In this document: in pieces, positions 34,517 to 42,835 of the stretch
How the letters are laid out: each line of letters begins with the position of its first letter
Numbering within the stretch: the first letter of the stretch is position 1
Assembly: GCF_030209475.1 (NCBI RefSeq)
Contig: NZ_JARVRW010000003.1
Coordinates: 186,001 to 250,000 of the forward strand
DNA: 64,000 nt
Direction: 5' to 3'
Source of the DNA: Microbacterium sp. lyk4-40-TSB-66
Lineage (GTDB): Bacteria > Actinomycetota > Actinomycetes > Actinomycetales > Microbacteriaceae
Program-made: the position numbers and the translations under genes
The notes under the pieces: model-generated
Told to the model about the DNA's origin: nothing
Seen by the model: the letters and a program-made list of their open reading frames with translations, nothing else
Databases searched by the model: none

Positions 34517-35293
34517 CTAACGCGAGTCCGACTCCACGGGCAGAGGCTCCGACCGCAGGTGACGCACGAAGAACCTCTTCGCATCCTCCCCCGCGAACAC
34601 CGGAACCCCCGTGTGCCCGCCCATGTTGGCGACGAGCGTCTTCTCGGTCGAGGCGAACGCGTCGAACAGGTCGAGCGCCGCCTGTCGGTCGTTTCCCTCG
34701 TCATCCCACTGCAGAAGAACATGGATCGGGATGCCGATACCCCGCGCCTCGTCCAACGTCGAGCGCGGCACGTAGCTTCCGGCGAAGAGACCCGCCGCTG
34801 CGATCCGCGGATCGACCGCAGCCAGCCGCACACCGACCGCGATGACCCCGCCGGAGAAGCCGACGCCCGTGCCGATCTCGGGCAGCGCGAGCACGGCATC
34901 CATCGTCGTCTGCCAGTCCGGGACGGCGCCGTCTACGAGGGGGAGGATGAGCCGGTCGATCACCTCGTCGCTCGGCTTCTCTCCCGCGGCGAGCGCGGTG
35001 CGCAGATCGGCGCGGGCCTGCTCGGCCCTGGGGAGAGGTGGGCGGTCGCCGGTGCCCGGGAGCTCGATCGTCACCGAGGCGAAGCCCTCGGCCGCAGCGG
35101 CTTTCGCGCGGGCGACGAGCCGCGGATACATCCGGCGCGTACCGAAGCCGCCGGGTTGGTTCAGCAGAAGCAACGGCGCCGGCGAGGACGGGGCCGCGGT
35201 GGGTGGCGTCCAGAGAACGCCGGTGAAGTCGGCGAGCGCGAACTCGCGCTCGAGTACGCCGTCGTCGAGCAGGGTGTGTGAGGTGAAGCGCAT
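34517..35293 (-). CDS. Alpha/beta hydrolase (dienelactone-hydrolase-like)
   Basis: A 258-residue alpha/beta-hydrolase-fold protein without signal peptide. The oxyanion region LLLLNQPGGFGTRRMYPRLV is followed by the nucleophile elbow G-F-S-G-G in GVGFSGGVIAVGVRLA. A late Asp and His (WDDEGNDRQ, NMGGHTGVPVF) can complete the triad. Substrate class is unknown. Two ATGs are six bases apart; the downstream one has GAAAGG at a good distance of seven bases, while the upstream one would have it at one base, so I use the downstream start. Confidence 0.8.
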   Translation of the reverse strand: MRFTSHTLLDDGVLEREFALADFTGVLWTPPTAAPSSPAPLLLLNQPGGFGTRRMYPRLVARAKAAAAEGFASVTIELPGTGDRPPLPRAEQARADLRTALAAGEKPSDEVIDRLILPLVDGAVPDWQTTMDAVLALPEIGTGVGFSGGVIAVGVRLAAVDPRIAAAGLFAGSYVPRSTLDEARGIGIPIHVLLQWDDEGNDRQAALDLFDAFASTEKTLVANMGGHTGVPVFAGEDAKRFFVRHLRSEPLPVESDSR

Positions 35294-35430
35294 GGTCATG
35301 CCTTTCGGGAGCACCGGGGATCCGGTGCTCCCGGGCGACCTAACGCCCGACCGTGACTCCGCGAAGGAGCACCGCGAGATCGCCGCGACAAGGCGACACG
35401 GCCCCGACCGTCGCAACGAGCAGCTGCCCC

Positions 35431-35691
35431 TCAATACGACATGATCGGCGGCTGGTGGATCCGCACGCGCCTCCCGTTGACGATCATGACGAGCCAGGTG
35501 CATCCCGACCCCGTGGCTTCGAGGACGGTCTCGACGTCGAGCCGGAACCCGCCGTCGAATGCCGCGTCTTTGTCGCTCATCTGCTCGAGCGCTTCCTCCA
35601 TCACCGCCGCGACGATGCTGCGCCCGAAGGATTCGTAGTTGTGCGCGCCGAGGTGCTCCTCGACGTATTTCCTATCCAGCGTTCCGGCCAT
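35431..35691 (-). CDS. Small hypothetical protein
   Basis: An 86-residue protein that I do not recognise. It has an acidic helical first half (DRKYVEEHLGAHNYESFGRS then MEEALEQMSDKD) and a beta-rich end (DVETVLEATGSGCTWLVMIV, NGRRVRIHQPP). No membrane segment or signal peptide is seen. A strong ribosome-binding site (AAGGAG, nine bases before the ATG) supports this start, although the frame runs further upstream. Confidence 0.62.
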   Translation of the reverse strand: MAGTLDRKYVEEHLGAHNYESFGRSIVAAVMEEALEQMSDKDAAFDGGFRLDVETVLEATGSGCTWLVMIVNGRRVRIHQPPIMSY

Positions 35692-35868
35692 TCGTCCCCA
35701 CTCCTTCGTGTGACAGGAACGACGCGGCGTGGTCTCTGTTCGCACGCACCTCACGCGCTCCGAGATGAGCATGGACCCGACTCACATCCCGGTCAATACA
35801 CCCCTGGCGCGGGCGCTTTCACCGGCCGGCGGGCTGCGGCAGCACGCTCTGGAGTGCGATGGCCCCCG

Positions 35869-36741
35869 TCACGACGCCGTCTGCGCAGCCGACTCCACCG
35901 CCCACGACGCCAACAACCGCAACCGCTCCGCAGACGGCGAGCCGGGCTCGGCGGAGTAGATCAGTAGCACGTGCCCGGGCTCCGCGGTGATCGCGAGCTC
36001 CTCGTAGACGAGGGTCACCTCGCCGACGACGGGGTGGTGGAAGCGCTTCTGGCCCGATCCGTGGGTGCGCACGTTGTGTGCCGCCCAGAGGGTGCAGAAC
36101 ACCTCGCTCCTCGTCGAGAGCTCGCCGACCAGGTCTTGGATGCCTCTGTCGTGCGGATCGCGGCCGGCTTCGGCGCGCACGACGGCGACGCACATGTCGG
36201 CGAAGAGGTCCCAGTCGGGGTAGAAGTCGTGCGCGGCTGGGTCGAGGAACTGGAAGCGCGCGAAGTTCGGCACACGCCCCGCATCGCCGATCAGGGGCGA
36301 GTAGAACGCCTTCCCGAGGGTGTTGAACGCGACGATGTTCTGCCGCTGGTCGCGCACCACCGCCACTGAGTCGGTGATGGATGCCAGTGCCCACTCCAAG
36401 CTGTTGCGGGGCGAGGCGGGTTTGCTGCTCCGGCGGCGGTTGCGACCCGACGACGGGATGCCGTCGGCGTTGCGCGCGAGATCGAGCAGGTGCGAGTGCT
36501 CGGCATCCGAGAGCTGCAGGGCACGCGAGACCGCGTCGAGCACGGCTGCCGAGGCTCCGGCGATCGACCCGCGTTCCAACTTCGAGTAGTACTCGACGCT
36601 GACCCCGGCGAGCGCGGCGACCTCGCTGCGTCGTAGCCCCTCGACCCGGCGGTTCGGCCCGGCGGGGATGCCGGCGGCATCCGGCGACACGCGGGCGCGA
36701 CGGGTCATGAGGAACTCCCGCACCTCTGATCGATTGTCCAT
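35869..36741 (-). CDS. XRE-family regulator with MmyB-like ligand-binding domain
   Basis: A 290-residue regulator. Residues ~8-90 are a helix-turn-helix of the MmyB type (REFLMTRRARVSPDAAGIP, GLRRSEVAALAGVSVEYYSK then LERG). The C-terminal part is the MmyB ligand-binding fold, PAS-like, with SVAVVRDQRQNIVAFNTLGK, the ADMCVAVVRAEAGRDP helix and a HPVVGEVTLVYEELAI strand. MmyB-type regulators are thought to bind fatty acids or other small ligands and often sit divergently from a target gene. Here the divergent neighbour is a Bcr/CflA efflux pump, so it is the likely target, by context. Confidence 0.88.
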   Translation of the reverse strand: MDNRSEVREFLMTRRARVSPDAAGIPAGPNRRVEGLRRSEVAALAGVSVEYYSKLERGSIAGASAAVLDAVSRALQLSDAEHSHLLDLARNADGIPSSGRNRRRSSKPASPRNSLEWALASITDSVAVVRDQRQNIVAFNTLGKAFYSPLIGDAGRVPNFARFQFLDPAAHDFYPDWDLFADMCVAVVRAEAGRDPHDRGIQDLVGELSTRSEVFCTLWAAHNVRTHGSGQKRFHHPVVGEVTLVYEELAITAEPGHVLLIYSAEPGSPSAERLRLLASWAVESAAQTAS

Positions 36742-36894
36742 GTGCCCCAGGGTAGGTCGCCCCGGTCGCGCGAGGGATGCCCTCTCAGAGGACCCCTCCG
36801 GCGGGGCACGCTCCCCGCGCGCGAGGGGTTCCCTGCCGGTACACCTCTCGTCAGAGACTCCCCGACCGAGCGATGAACGAGGACCGTGGATGAC

Positions 36895-38139
36895 ATGACC
36901 GCACAGATCTCACCCCCTCGGACGGAGTTCAGCCGCATCCTGCCCACGCTGCTCCTGCTGCTGACGGTGTTCGGTCCGATCTCGATGGACCTCTACCTTC
37001 CCGCCCTCCCCGCGTTGGCGGCGGAGCTCGGCGCGGCCACCTCGGTGGCGCAGCTCACGGTGACGGCCTGCCTGATCGGCCTCGCCCTCGGGCAGCTGGT
37101 CGCGGGTCCCCTGTCGGATCGGTTCGGGCGACGCGGCATCCTGCTCATCGGCATCGTCGCCTACATCGTCACCTCGGCGCTGTGCGCGATCAGTCCCACG
37201 GTCGAGCTGCTGATCATCGCGCGGTTCGTGCAGGGTCTCGCCGGCGGGGTGGGGATCGTCATCGCGCAGGCAGCGGGTCGCGACATCTACACCGGTGGCG
37301 CGCTGGTGCGGTTCTACGGCCGCCTCACCGTTGTCGGCGGGCTCGCCGCGATCATCGGACCGCTCCTCGGCGGGGTGCTCAACACCGTCGCCGACTGGCG
37401 GGGACTGTTCGTCTTCCTGGCTCTCATCGGCGCGGGCATCCTCGTGATCGCCCTGGGGATGTTCCCCGAGACGCTGCCCGCCGACAGCCGCGCGACGGGC
37501 GGTTTCGCCCACACCCTGCGGGATTTCCGCACCCTGCTCTCCGACCGGGTGTTCGTCGGCGCGATCCTGAACCAGGGGTTCCTCTACGGCGCCCTCTTCG
37601 CCTACCTCGCCGGGTCGACGTTCGTGCTGCAGGACATCTACGGGCTGTCCCCGCTCGCGTACGCCCTCGCCTTCGGTCTCAACTCCGCGGGCTTCATGAC
37701 CCTCGGCTACCTCGCCGGTCGAGCCGCGGAACGCTGGAGCGTCTCGGGCACCCTCACCCTCGGCATCCTGATCGCCGGTGTCGGCGCGCTGGGATTGCTC
37801 TCGTCGGGACTCACCCGGATGCCGCTGTGGGTCGTGATCGTGTCGCTCTTCCTGCTCGCCGGTGGGGTCGCGATCTCGTCGCCGCCCGCGACCACCCTCG
37901 CCCTCGTCGACTACCCGCAGATGGCCGGCACCGCCTCTTCAATGCTCGGCATGGTGCGGTTCGGCTTCGGGGGGATCGCCGCGCCCCTGGTCGGGGTGGC
38001 GGGTGCGCTCAGCATCCTCCCCCTCGGCCTGGTCACCACCGTCGCGGTGCTCCTCGCCGGGGCCGCCTTCCTCCTGCTCGCGCGTCGACCCGCACCGCGC
38101 ACGTCGGCCCCTCGCACCCCGGGCGAGTACGACACATGA
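36895..38139 (+). CDS. Bcr/CflA-type MFS drug efflux transporter
   Basis: A 414-residue 12-helix major facilitator of the Bcr/CflA multidrug efflux subfamily. The first helix motif FGPISMDLYLPALPALAAEL is nearly diagnostic. The loop 2-3 motif A is LVAGPLSDRFGRRG. Helix 5 carries a motif-C-like GGLAAIIGPLLGGVLN, typical of drug/proton antiporters. It should export toxic compounds across the inner membrane in exchange for protons. A GTG nine bases upstream is another possible start, but the GAGGA element is too close to it. Control by the divergent MmyB-type regulator is likely; the cupin gene follows after 40 bp and may be co-transcribed. Confidence 0.9.
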   Translation: MTAQISPPRTEFSRILPTLLLLLTVFGPISMDLYLPALPALAAELGAATSVAQLTVTACLIGLALGQLVAGPLSDRFGRRGILLIGIVAYIVTSALCAISPTVELLIIARFVQGLAGGVGIVIAQAAGRDIYTGGALVRFYGRLTVVGGLAAIIGPLLGGVLNTVADWRGLFVFLALIGAGILVIALGMFPETLPADSRATGGFAHTLRDFRTLLSDRVFVGAILNQGFLYGALFAYLAGSTFVLQDIYGLSPLAYALAFGLNSAGFMTLGYLAGRAAERWSVSGTLTLGILIAGVGALGLLSSGLTRMPLWVVIVSLFLLAGGVAISSPPATTLALVDYPQMAGTASSMLGMVRFGFGGIAAPLVGVAGALSILPLGLVTTVAVLLAGAAFLLLARRPAPRTSAPRTPGEYDT

Positions 38140-38179
38140 GCGCGTTTTCCGCCGTCATCCCTTCACGAAGGAGTCCGTC

Positions 38180-38596
38180 ATGAACATCGAACCCGCAACG
38201 CCCACCGTCAAGAACCCGCCGGAGCAGTTCGCCGGGGACGTCTGGGTCGACCCCATCGCCGCTCCGCACGAGGCAGACCAGCGGATGACGGTCGCCCTCG
38301 TCCGATTCGCGCCCGGGGCGCGCACCGCCTGGCACTCGCACGCCCGCGGCCAGTTCCTGCGTGTCACCCAGGGCGTCGCCCGCTTCGGCGACCGCGACGG
38401 GAACATCATCGAGGTGCATCCCGGGCAGACGCTCTACACCCCGCCCGGCGAGGACCACTGGCACGCCGCCGCCGGCGACGCGTTCATGGAGCACATCGCC
38501 ATGCTCGAGAACGGCGACGACCCCGCCACCACCACGACGTGGAAAGAGCACATCACCGACGCCGATTACGCCGGGACCGCGAAGGACCGGGACTGA
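38180..38596 (+). CDS. Cupin-domain protein (hydroxynitrile-lyase-like)
   Basis: A single-domain cupin of 138 residues. The metal site reads H-S-H-x3-Q in TAWHSHARGQFL, with the later His in GEDHWHAAAG, matching the H-x-H-x3-Q ... H set of manganese cupins such as the bacterial (R)-mandelonitrile-lyase-like group. Other strands (MTVALVRFAPGA, GVARFGDRDGNIIEVHPGQT) fit the fold. The reaction here is unknown. The ATG has GAAGGAG six bases upstream. Its stop overlaps the start of the lipoprotein gene (TGATG), so the two are co-translated. Confidence 0.87.
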   Translation: MNIEPATPTVKNPPEQFAGDVWVDPIAAPHEADQRMTVALVRFAPGARTAWHSHARGQFLRVTQGVARFGDRDGNIIEVHPGQTLYTPPGEDHWHAAAGDAFMEHIAMLENGDDPATTTTWKEHITDADYAGTAKDRD

Positions 38597-39174
38597 TGGC
38601 GGCGTTCACTGGCGGCGAGTCGAACGGCCGATCCCGTGGGCTGCTCGCCGTCGCCGTCGGCGCCCTCGTGACCGCGGCGATCACCGCGTGCTCCCCCGCC
38701 GCATCGCCTGCCCCCGCGACGCCTGCCCCCGCGACACCGACGTCCGCCGCCGACGCGTCACCGTCGTCGACGGAACCCGCGCCGACCCCCACCGACGGAC
38801 CCGCGCAGATCGTGGGCACGGTGGTGCAGTTCATGTCCGACCGCACGAGCGTCGACGTCACGATCGGCGAAGACAGCCCCGGCGTGCGCGACTTCCTCTC
38901 ACTGCTCCCGACCGAGCTGACGTTCGAGGAGTTCGCCGGCCGCGAGAAGATCTCGTACCTCCCCCGCGAGCTCGTCTACGACGGCTCGCCCGGCTCCGAT
39001 CCCGAAGACGGAGACCTTATCTACTTCACCTCGTGGGGCAACCTCGGCTTTTACTACAACGCCGACGGCATCGACTACTCGGATGCCACCCTGCACATCG
39101 GCACGTACGTCGCGACCGAACAGCAGCTCTCGCTCCTCGAGGGCGGCCCCGTGACGGTCGAGATCGTCGACTGA
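38596..39174 (+). CDS. Lipoprotein with cyclophilin-like fold
   Basis: A 192-residue exported protein. The signal peptide has a lipobox-like end TAAITAC, so Cys32 or thereabouts would carry the lipid anchor. A Pro/Ala/Thr/Ser linker of ~40 residues follows. The C-terminal ~115 residues (VQFMSDRTSVDVTIGEDSPG, then LLPTELTFEEFAGREKISYL, then GDLIYFTSWGNLGFYYNAD) match the short cyclophilin-like domain proteins of bacteria, which often lie beside oxidoreductases and cupins. Its job is unknown; no prolyl isomerase residues are evident. The alcohol dehydrogenase gene follows after 60 bp on the same strand. Confidence 0.83.
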   Translation: MAAFTGGESNGRSRGLLAVAVGALVTAAITACSPAASPAPATPAPATPTSAADASPSSTEPAPTPTDGPAQIVGTVVQFMSDRTSVDVTIGEDSPGVRDFLSLLPTELTFEEFAGREKISYLPRELVYDGSPGSDPEDGDLIYFTSWGNLGFYYNADGIDYSDATLHIGTYVATEQQLSLLEGGPVTVEIVD

Positions 39175-39234
39175 CACGGTCTTTCGTCGAGCCTCGACGT
39201 CTGACCCCCTGCACCACCTGCAAAGGAGAACATC

Positions 39235-40269
39235 ATGCGCGCAACCCTCATGTACGCCGCCGGTGACGTCCGCGTCGTCGACGTGCCCGAACCGACGATC
39301 CACGAGCCCACCGACGTGATCATCCGCGTCACCTACGCCTGCGTCTGCGGGTCCGATCTGCACCCGTACCACGACCTCGCCGACACCCCCGAAGGCCGCA
39401 ACATGGGCCACGAGGCCATCGGCGTCATCGAACAGGTCGGCGCCGACGTCACCACCTTCGCCGTCGGCGACACCGTCATCGTCCCGTTCGCCTGGTCGGA
39501 CGGCACGTGCGCGTTCTGCCGCGACGGGGTCACCACCTCGTGCGTCCACGGTGGGTTCTTCGACGGCGCCGCCTCGGCCACGCAGGCCGAGAAGCTGCGG
39601 GTGCCGTACGCCGACGGCACCGCCGTCCCCATCCCCGCCGGAACCGACGAGGCGCTCATGCCCTCGCTCCTCACCCTCTCCGACGTCTACCTGACCGGAT
39701 ACCACGCCGCCGTGCGCGGCGGTGTCGAGGCGGGCAAGACCGTCGCCGTGATCGGTGACGGTGCCGTCGGGCTCTCCGCCGTCCTCGCCGCGCGTCAGCT
39801 CGGCGCCGAGACGATCATCCTGATGGGCCGCCACATCGCCCGCACGGATCTCGGCCGGGAGTTCGGCGCCACCCACGTCGTCGCCGAGCGCGGCGACGAG
39901 GGGATCGCGAAGGTCCTCGAGCTCACCGACGGCGAAGGGGCGCACGTCGTCCTCGAAGCGGTCGGGCACATGCCCGCGTACGAGCAGGCGTACGGCATCG
40001 TTCGGCCGGGCGGCGTCATCTCGCGCGTGGGCGTCCCCCAGTACGAGGATGCCGCCGTCGGCTTCGCCTCGCTCTTCGGCAAGAACGCCACCCTCACCGG
40101 CGGACCCGCCACCGTCCGCGCCTACCTCGAGGCCGCCATCCCCCAGGTGATCGACGGCACCATCGAGCCCGGCAAGGTCTTCGACCGGGAACTGCCGCTC
40201 GACGACATCGCCGAGGCCTACCGGCTCATGGACGCGCGCGAAGCGCTGAAGGTGCTTATCCGCCCCTGA
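39235..40269 (+). CDS. Zinc-dependent alcohol dehydrogenase (MDR family)
   Basis: A 344-residue medium-chain dehydrogenase/reductase. The catalytic zinc ligands are in CVCGSDLHPYH and in the GHEAIGVIEQVG motif. The Rossmann fingerprint is VAVIGDGAVGLSAVLAARQLG. The structural-zinc loop reads C-x2-C-x7-C (CAFCRDGVTTSC) with the usual third Cys missing, so this zinc may be bound incompletely. Segments such as GGVISRVGVPQYE and ADTPEGRNMGHEAIG fit NADP-type alcohol dehydrogenases that accept broad substrates. It follows the cupin and lipoprotein genes on the same strand; the AAAGGAG site eight bases upstream supports the ATG. Confidence 0.92.
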   Translation: MRATLMYAAGDVRVVDVPEPTIHEPTDVIIRVTYACVCGSDLHPYHDLADTPEGRNMGHEAIGVIEQVGADVTTFAVGDTVIVPFAWSDGTCAFCRDGVTTSCVHGGFFDGAASATQAEKLRVPYADGTAVPIPAGTDEALMPSLLTLSDVYLTGYHAAVRGGVEAGKTVAVIGDGAVGLSAVLAARQLGAETIILMGRHIARTDLGREFGATHVVAERGDEGIAKVLELTDGEGAHVVLEAVGHMPAYEQAYGIVRPGGVISRVGVPQYEDAAVGFASLFGKNATLTGGPATVRAYLEAAIPQVIDGTIEPGKVFDRELPLDDIAEAYRLMDAREALKVLIRP

Positions 40270-40334
40270 TCGGGTGACCTGCGCCCGCGCGGCCTGAGGG
40301 GACTCGACCCCGCCCGCGCGGGCGCTCGCGGCAT

Positions 40335-40500
40335 TGCTCGCATCCATGGAAACGGACTGCTACTGCACCAGCCTCCGCGTGGCGGCCCGGCGCGCGTCGG
40401 CGATCTACGACCGGGTGCTGGAGCCCGTGGGAATCACCTCAGCGCAGTGAAGTCTGCTGCGCCGCGTGCCGCAGCCCGGCGGCGAGCCGATCACGATCCA
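40335..40500 (+). pseudogene. 5' fragment of the MarR gene with nonsense codon
   Basis: A 166-bp near-copy of the start of the intact MarR gene at 42.36 kb, including the bases just before its ATG. It reads METDCYCTSLRVAARRASAI, then the codon for Trp in AQW is TGA. Similarity stops abruptly after GATCACGATCCAA, where a fragment of a different gene joins. The -10 element of the intact copy (TATGCT) has changed here. Confidence 0.88.
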
Positions 40501-40660
40501 ACTCGAGGATCACCCCGTCGACCACGACGACCGAGCGCCCGGAGAAGAACGGGGCCGTCCGGGCAGCGGGAGAAGGTGCATCACGCGCAGGGTCGACGTG
40601 ACGTGACGGATTCGGGGAGAGATGCCGTCCACTCCTCCCACGCACGGCTCACAGTCGTCA
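40501..40660 (-). pseudogene. Fragment of a BBE-type FAD oxidoreductase
   Basis: About 160 bp matching an internal part of the flavin oxidoreductase at 12.8-14.2 kb (its segment VTSTLRVLHLPPLPELPPFL and then SGRSLVVIDGAVLE). Here it reads TSTLRVMHLLPLPGRP in one frame and FFSGRSVVVVDGVILE in another, so it is frameshifted. Its end is joined to the MarR fragment, on the opposite strand, as a chimeric junction. Confidence 0.8.
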
Positions 40661-40672
40661 TCGATCAGCGCA

Positions 40673-41944
40673 TCAGCTATGACGCCTTCGCGCGGACGCC
40701 GAATCCCGCTTCCTGACGCGACCCCGAAGCGTGGCTGACGCGGCGATCCGATCTGCGGTCGCGGTGGCGTCGTCGCCGACGCCGAACAGCAGCGACGATC
40801 GACGTCTGCGCAGAAAGTGGGAGCCGACGACGTGGAGCCCCGGTGCGGAACGGATCTCGCCGTCGTCATGGAGGGGAAACCCGTGCTCGTCGAGCAGTCC
40901 CGGTACGTCCACCCAGTCGGCATAGGTCGACCGGAACCCGCACGCTACGACCACTGCTCCGAAGCCGCGCAGATCGAGCTCGGTCACCTCATCCGTGGCG
41001 AGCGCTGAGGGTGGCTCGATCCTCGGCGCCGGCCGACCCTCCACCGCGCTGGCCCGGGCGACTGCCGAGGCCACGACGGCGAAACCCGCGTCGCTCGCGG
41101 CGATGGTGGCCACGAGGTCGGAGGCGAGATACACCGTCGATCCCGATGCTCCGACGAGGTGTCCGACAAGACGCACTCCTAGTGCTGCCAGGGTGCGAAA
41201 GTGCAGGTCATGGCCGCCTCGGGCGCCGGTCGCCTGGACGTTTGCTCCGCGGCGCGCCGCCGGGGCGGGGAGATCCTCGGGCCGTTGCTCGTAGAATCCC
41301 GCGGCGATGAGCCAGTCGAAGAGGTCGCGATCTCCGACTCGACGGTAGAACCAGGGCGCGCGGCCGCAGGCCATGACCACATCGCGCCCGGCGAGTGCGA
41401 GCTCCTCGGCGATCTGGCAGGCACTCTGACCGCTTCCCACGACGAGCACTTTCCCTTCGGGAAGCCTCTCCGGGTTGTGGTAGCTCACGACGTCGACGAC
41501 ATCCACGTCCGGCGAAAGGCCGTCGAGTGCGGCGGGCCGCAGGGGCCGCTGGTATGCCCCCGCCGCGAGCACGACGGTGCGTGCGCGCAGGGTTCCCGCC
41601 TCGGTGTCGACGAGGAAAAGGCCACCCTGCGGCGTGACCCGACGCACCGGAGTGTGAGCCCGTACGTCGACCTTGAGGCGGCCTGCATAACGCTGGAGGT
41701 GATCAGAGATCTCGGATGCCGACATGAAGCCGTCCGGGTCGTCGCCGTCGTACGCAGCGCCCGGCAGCGAGATCGTGCGATTGGGCCCCACCAGGGTGAA
41801 GCTGTCCCACCATCGGAGCCACGAGGAACCGGGGGTTCCCGCCTCGAGCACCACATGCTCGACGTTGCGGGCGCTGAGTTCATGGCTCGTAGCGAGTCCG
41901 GCCTGTCCGGCTCCCACGACGACCGCATCGACGTCTTCGACCAT
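40673..41944 (-). CDS. Flavin-containing monooxygenase (FMO/CzcO-like)
   Basis: A 423-residue FAD/NADP-binding monooxygenase. The FAD fingerprint is VVVGAGQAGLATSHELSARN. The segment WLRWWDSFTLVGPNRTISLPG matches the region after the first Rossmann unit in putative flavoprotein CzcO-type enzymes. The NADP fingerprint is VLVVGSGQSACQIAEELALAG, and the ending has the GLHVVGSHFLRRRRSSLLFGVG segment that closes the FAD site. Family members oxidise S, N or ketone substrates; the one here is unknown. It is bounded by decayed fragments on both sides: MarR/FAD-oxidase pieces at its 3' end and an ABC ATPase piece upstream. A few C-terminal residues (RKRDSASARRRHS) look unlike the family and may come from the junction. 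Confidence 0.88.
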   Translation of the reverse strand: MVEDVDAVVVGAGQAGLATSHELSARNVEHVVLEAGTPGSSWLRWWDSFTLVGPNRTISLPGAAYDGDDPDGFMSASEISDHLQRYAGRLKVDVRAHTPVRRVTPQGGLFLVDTEAGTLRARTVVLAAGAYQRPLRPAALDGLSPDVDVVDVVSYHNPERLPEGKVLVVGSGQSACQIAEELALAGRDVVMACGRAPWFYRRVGDRDLFDWLIAAGFYEQRPEDLPAPAARRGANVQATGARGGHDLHFRTLAALGVRLVGHLVGASGSTVYLASDLVATIAASDAGFAVVASAVARASAVEGRPAPRIEPPSALATDEVTELDLRGFGAVVVACGFRSTYADWVDVPGLLDEHGFPLHDDGEIRSAPGLHVVGSHFLRRRRSSLLFGVGDDATATADRIAASATLRGRVRKRDSASARRRHS

Positions 41945-42002
41945 GGGGCCACGATGTCACACTGCCGCTCTCACGGCACGCTCTGGCAACCGACCCACAC
42001 CG

Positions 42003-42300
42003 ACACGTCGATCGCGCTGACCGGCTCGTCGGCGACGAGGATGCGGGGGCGGCACACCAATGCCCGCGCGATCGAGATGCGCTGGCGCTGATCGCCCGAG
42101 AACTCGTGGGGAAAGCGGTCCACCGCGTCGCGCGGCAGGCCCACCGCCTCGATCATTTCGGCCACGGCATCCGCCAGCTTTTTGGCGTTCATCGTGGTGC
42201 CGCGCTCGAAGTTGGACGCGTTCAGCAGGGGCTCGGCAACGATGCCGCGGATGCGCATGCGCGGATCGAGAGATGCCATCGGGTCTTGGAAGGGTGTGGC
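42003..42300 (-). pseudogene. Internal fragment of a peptide-type ABC ATPase
   Basis: Contains the Q-loop segment FQDPMASLDPRM, the signature FSGDQRQRISIARAL, and the Walker B part ILVADEPVSAIDVSV of an OppF/DppF-type ATPase. Walker A and everything before it are missing, and the protein end is lost after the D-loop. The residual frame is open for about 120 codons but cannot give a working ATPase. Confidence 0.85.
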
Positions 42301-42342
42301 ATCCGGATGCGGGGCTTCGCACGTCTCTGACAATTACGTGTA

Positions 42343-42356
42343 TATGCTCGCATCCA
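42343..42356 (+). promoter_or_regulatory. Leaderless promoter of the MarR gene
   Basis: TATGCT (TANNNT pattern, 42343-42348) lies seven bases before the ATG at 42356, and there is no ribosome-binding site. This fits a leaderless transcript. The AT-rich bases just upstream (ACAATTACGTGTATA) could hold the regulator's own site. Confidence 0.55.
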
Positions 42357-42763
42357 TGGAAACGGACTGCTACTGCACCAGTCTCCGCGTGGCGGCCCGG
42401 CGTGCGTCGGCGATCTACGACCGGGCGCTGGAGCCGGTCGGCATCACCTCCGCGCAGTGGGGCCTGCTGCGCCGCGTGCCGCAGCCCGGCGGCGAGCCGA
42501 TCACGATCCAAGACCTCGCCGATCGCGCTGAGCTGGAACGCTCGACGGTCGCGCGCAACATCCGTGTGCTCGAGAAGCGCGGGCTCGTCGAGATGACGAC
42601 CTCGTCGACGGATCGCCGGGCGTCGGCCATCGTCCTGACCCCGGATGCCGTCGCGGTGACGGCCGCAGCCCAGCCGCTGTGGCAGCGCGCGCAGCGTGAG
42701 ATCGAACAGGCCCTCTCCGTCGAATCCGCCGGCGAACTGCGGCGCCTCGCCCTCTCGGTCTGA
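42356..42763 (+). CDS. MarR-family transcriptional regulator
   Basis: A 135-residue winged-helix regulator: LEPVGITSAQWGLLRRVP opens the DNA-binding part, LADRAELERSTVARNIRVLE is the recognition helix region, and VEMTTSSTDRRASAIVLT the wing. The Cys pair near the start (METDCYCTSLRVAARR) is typical of one MarR subgroup and could sense oxidants or metals. I use the ATG preceded by a leaderless-type promoter; a second ATG four codons earlier overlaps the -10 element. It probably controls the MFS transporter gene 73 bp downstream and itself. A mutated copy of its first 150 bp lies 2 kb upstream. Confidence 0.9.
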   Translation: METDCYCTSLRVAARRASAIYDRALEPVGITSAQWGLLRRVPQPGGEPITIQDLADRAELERSTVARNIRVLEKRGLVEMTTSSTDRRASAIVLTPDAVAVTAAAQPLWQRAQREIEQALSVESAGELRRLALSV

Positions 42764-42835
42764 CGCCGTGCACGTGGCATCCGGAATCCGCCTGACGAAA
42801 GTCCGGCCCGTCGACACCGGCATCCTGGAGTGGAA

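Noticed and set aside
41971..42333. A functional small ATP-binding protein
   Set aside because: It has the signature and Walker B motifs but no Walker A or N-terminal half, so it is a fragment.
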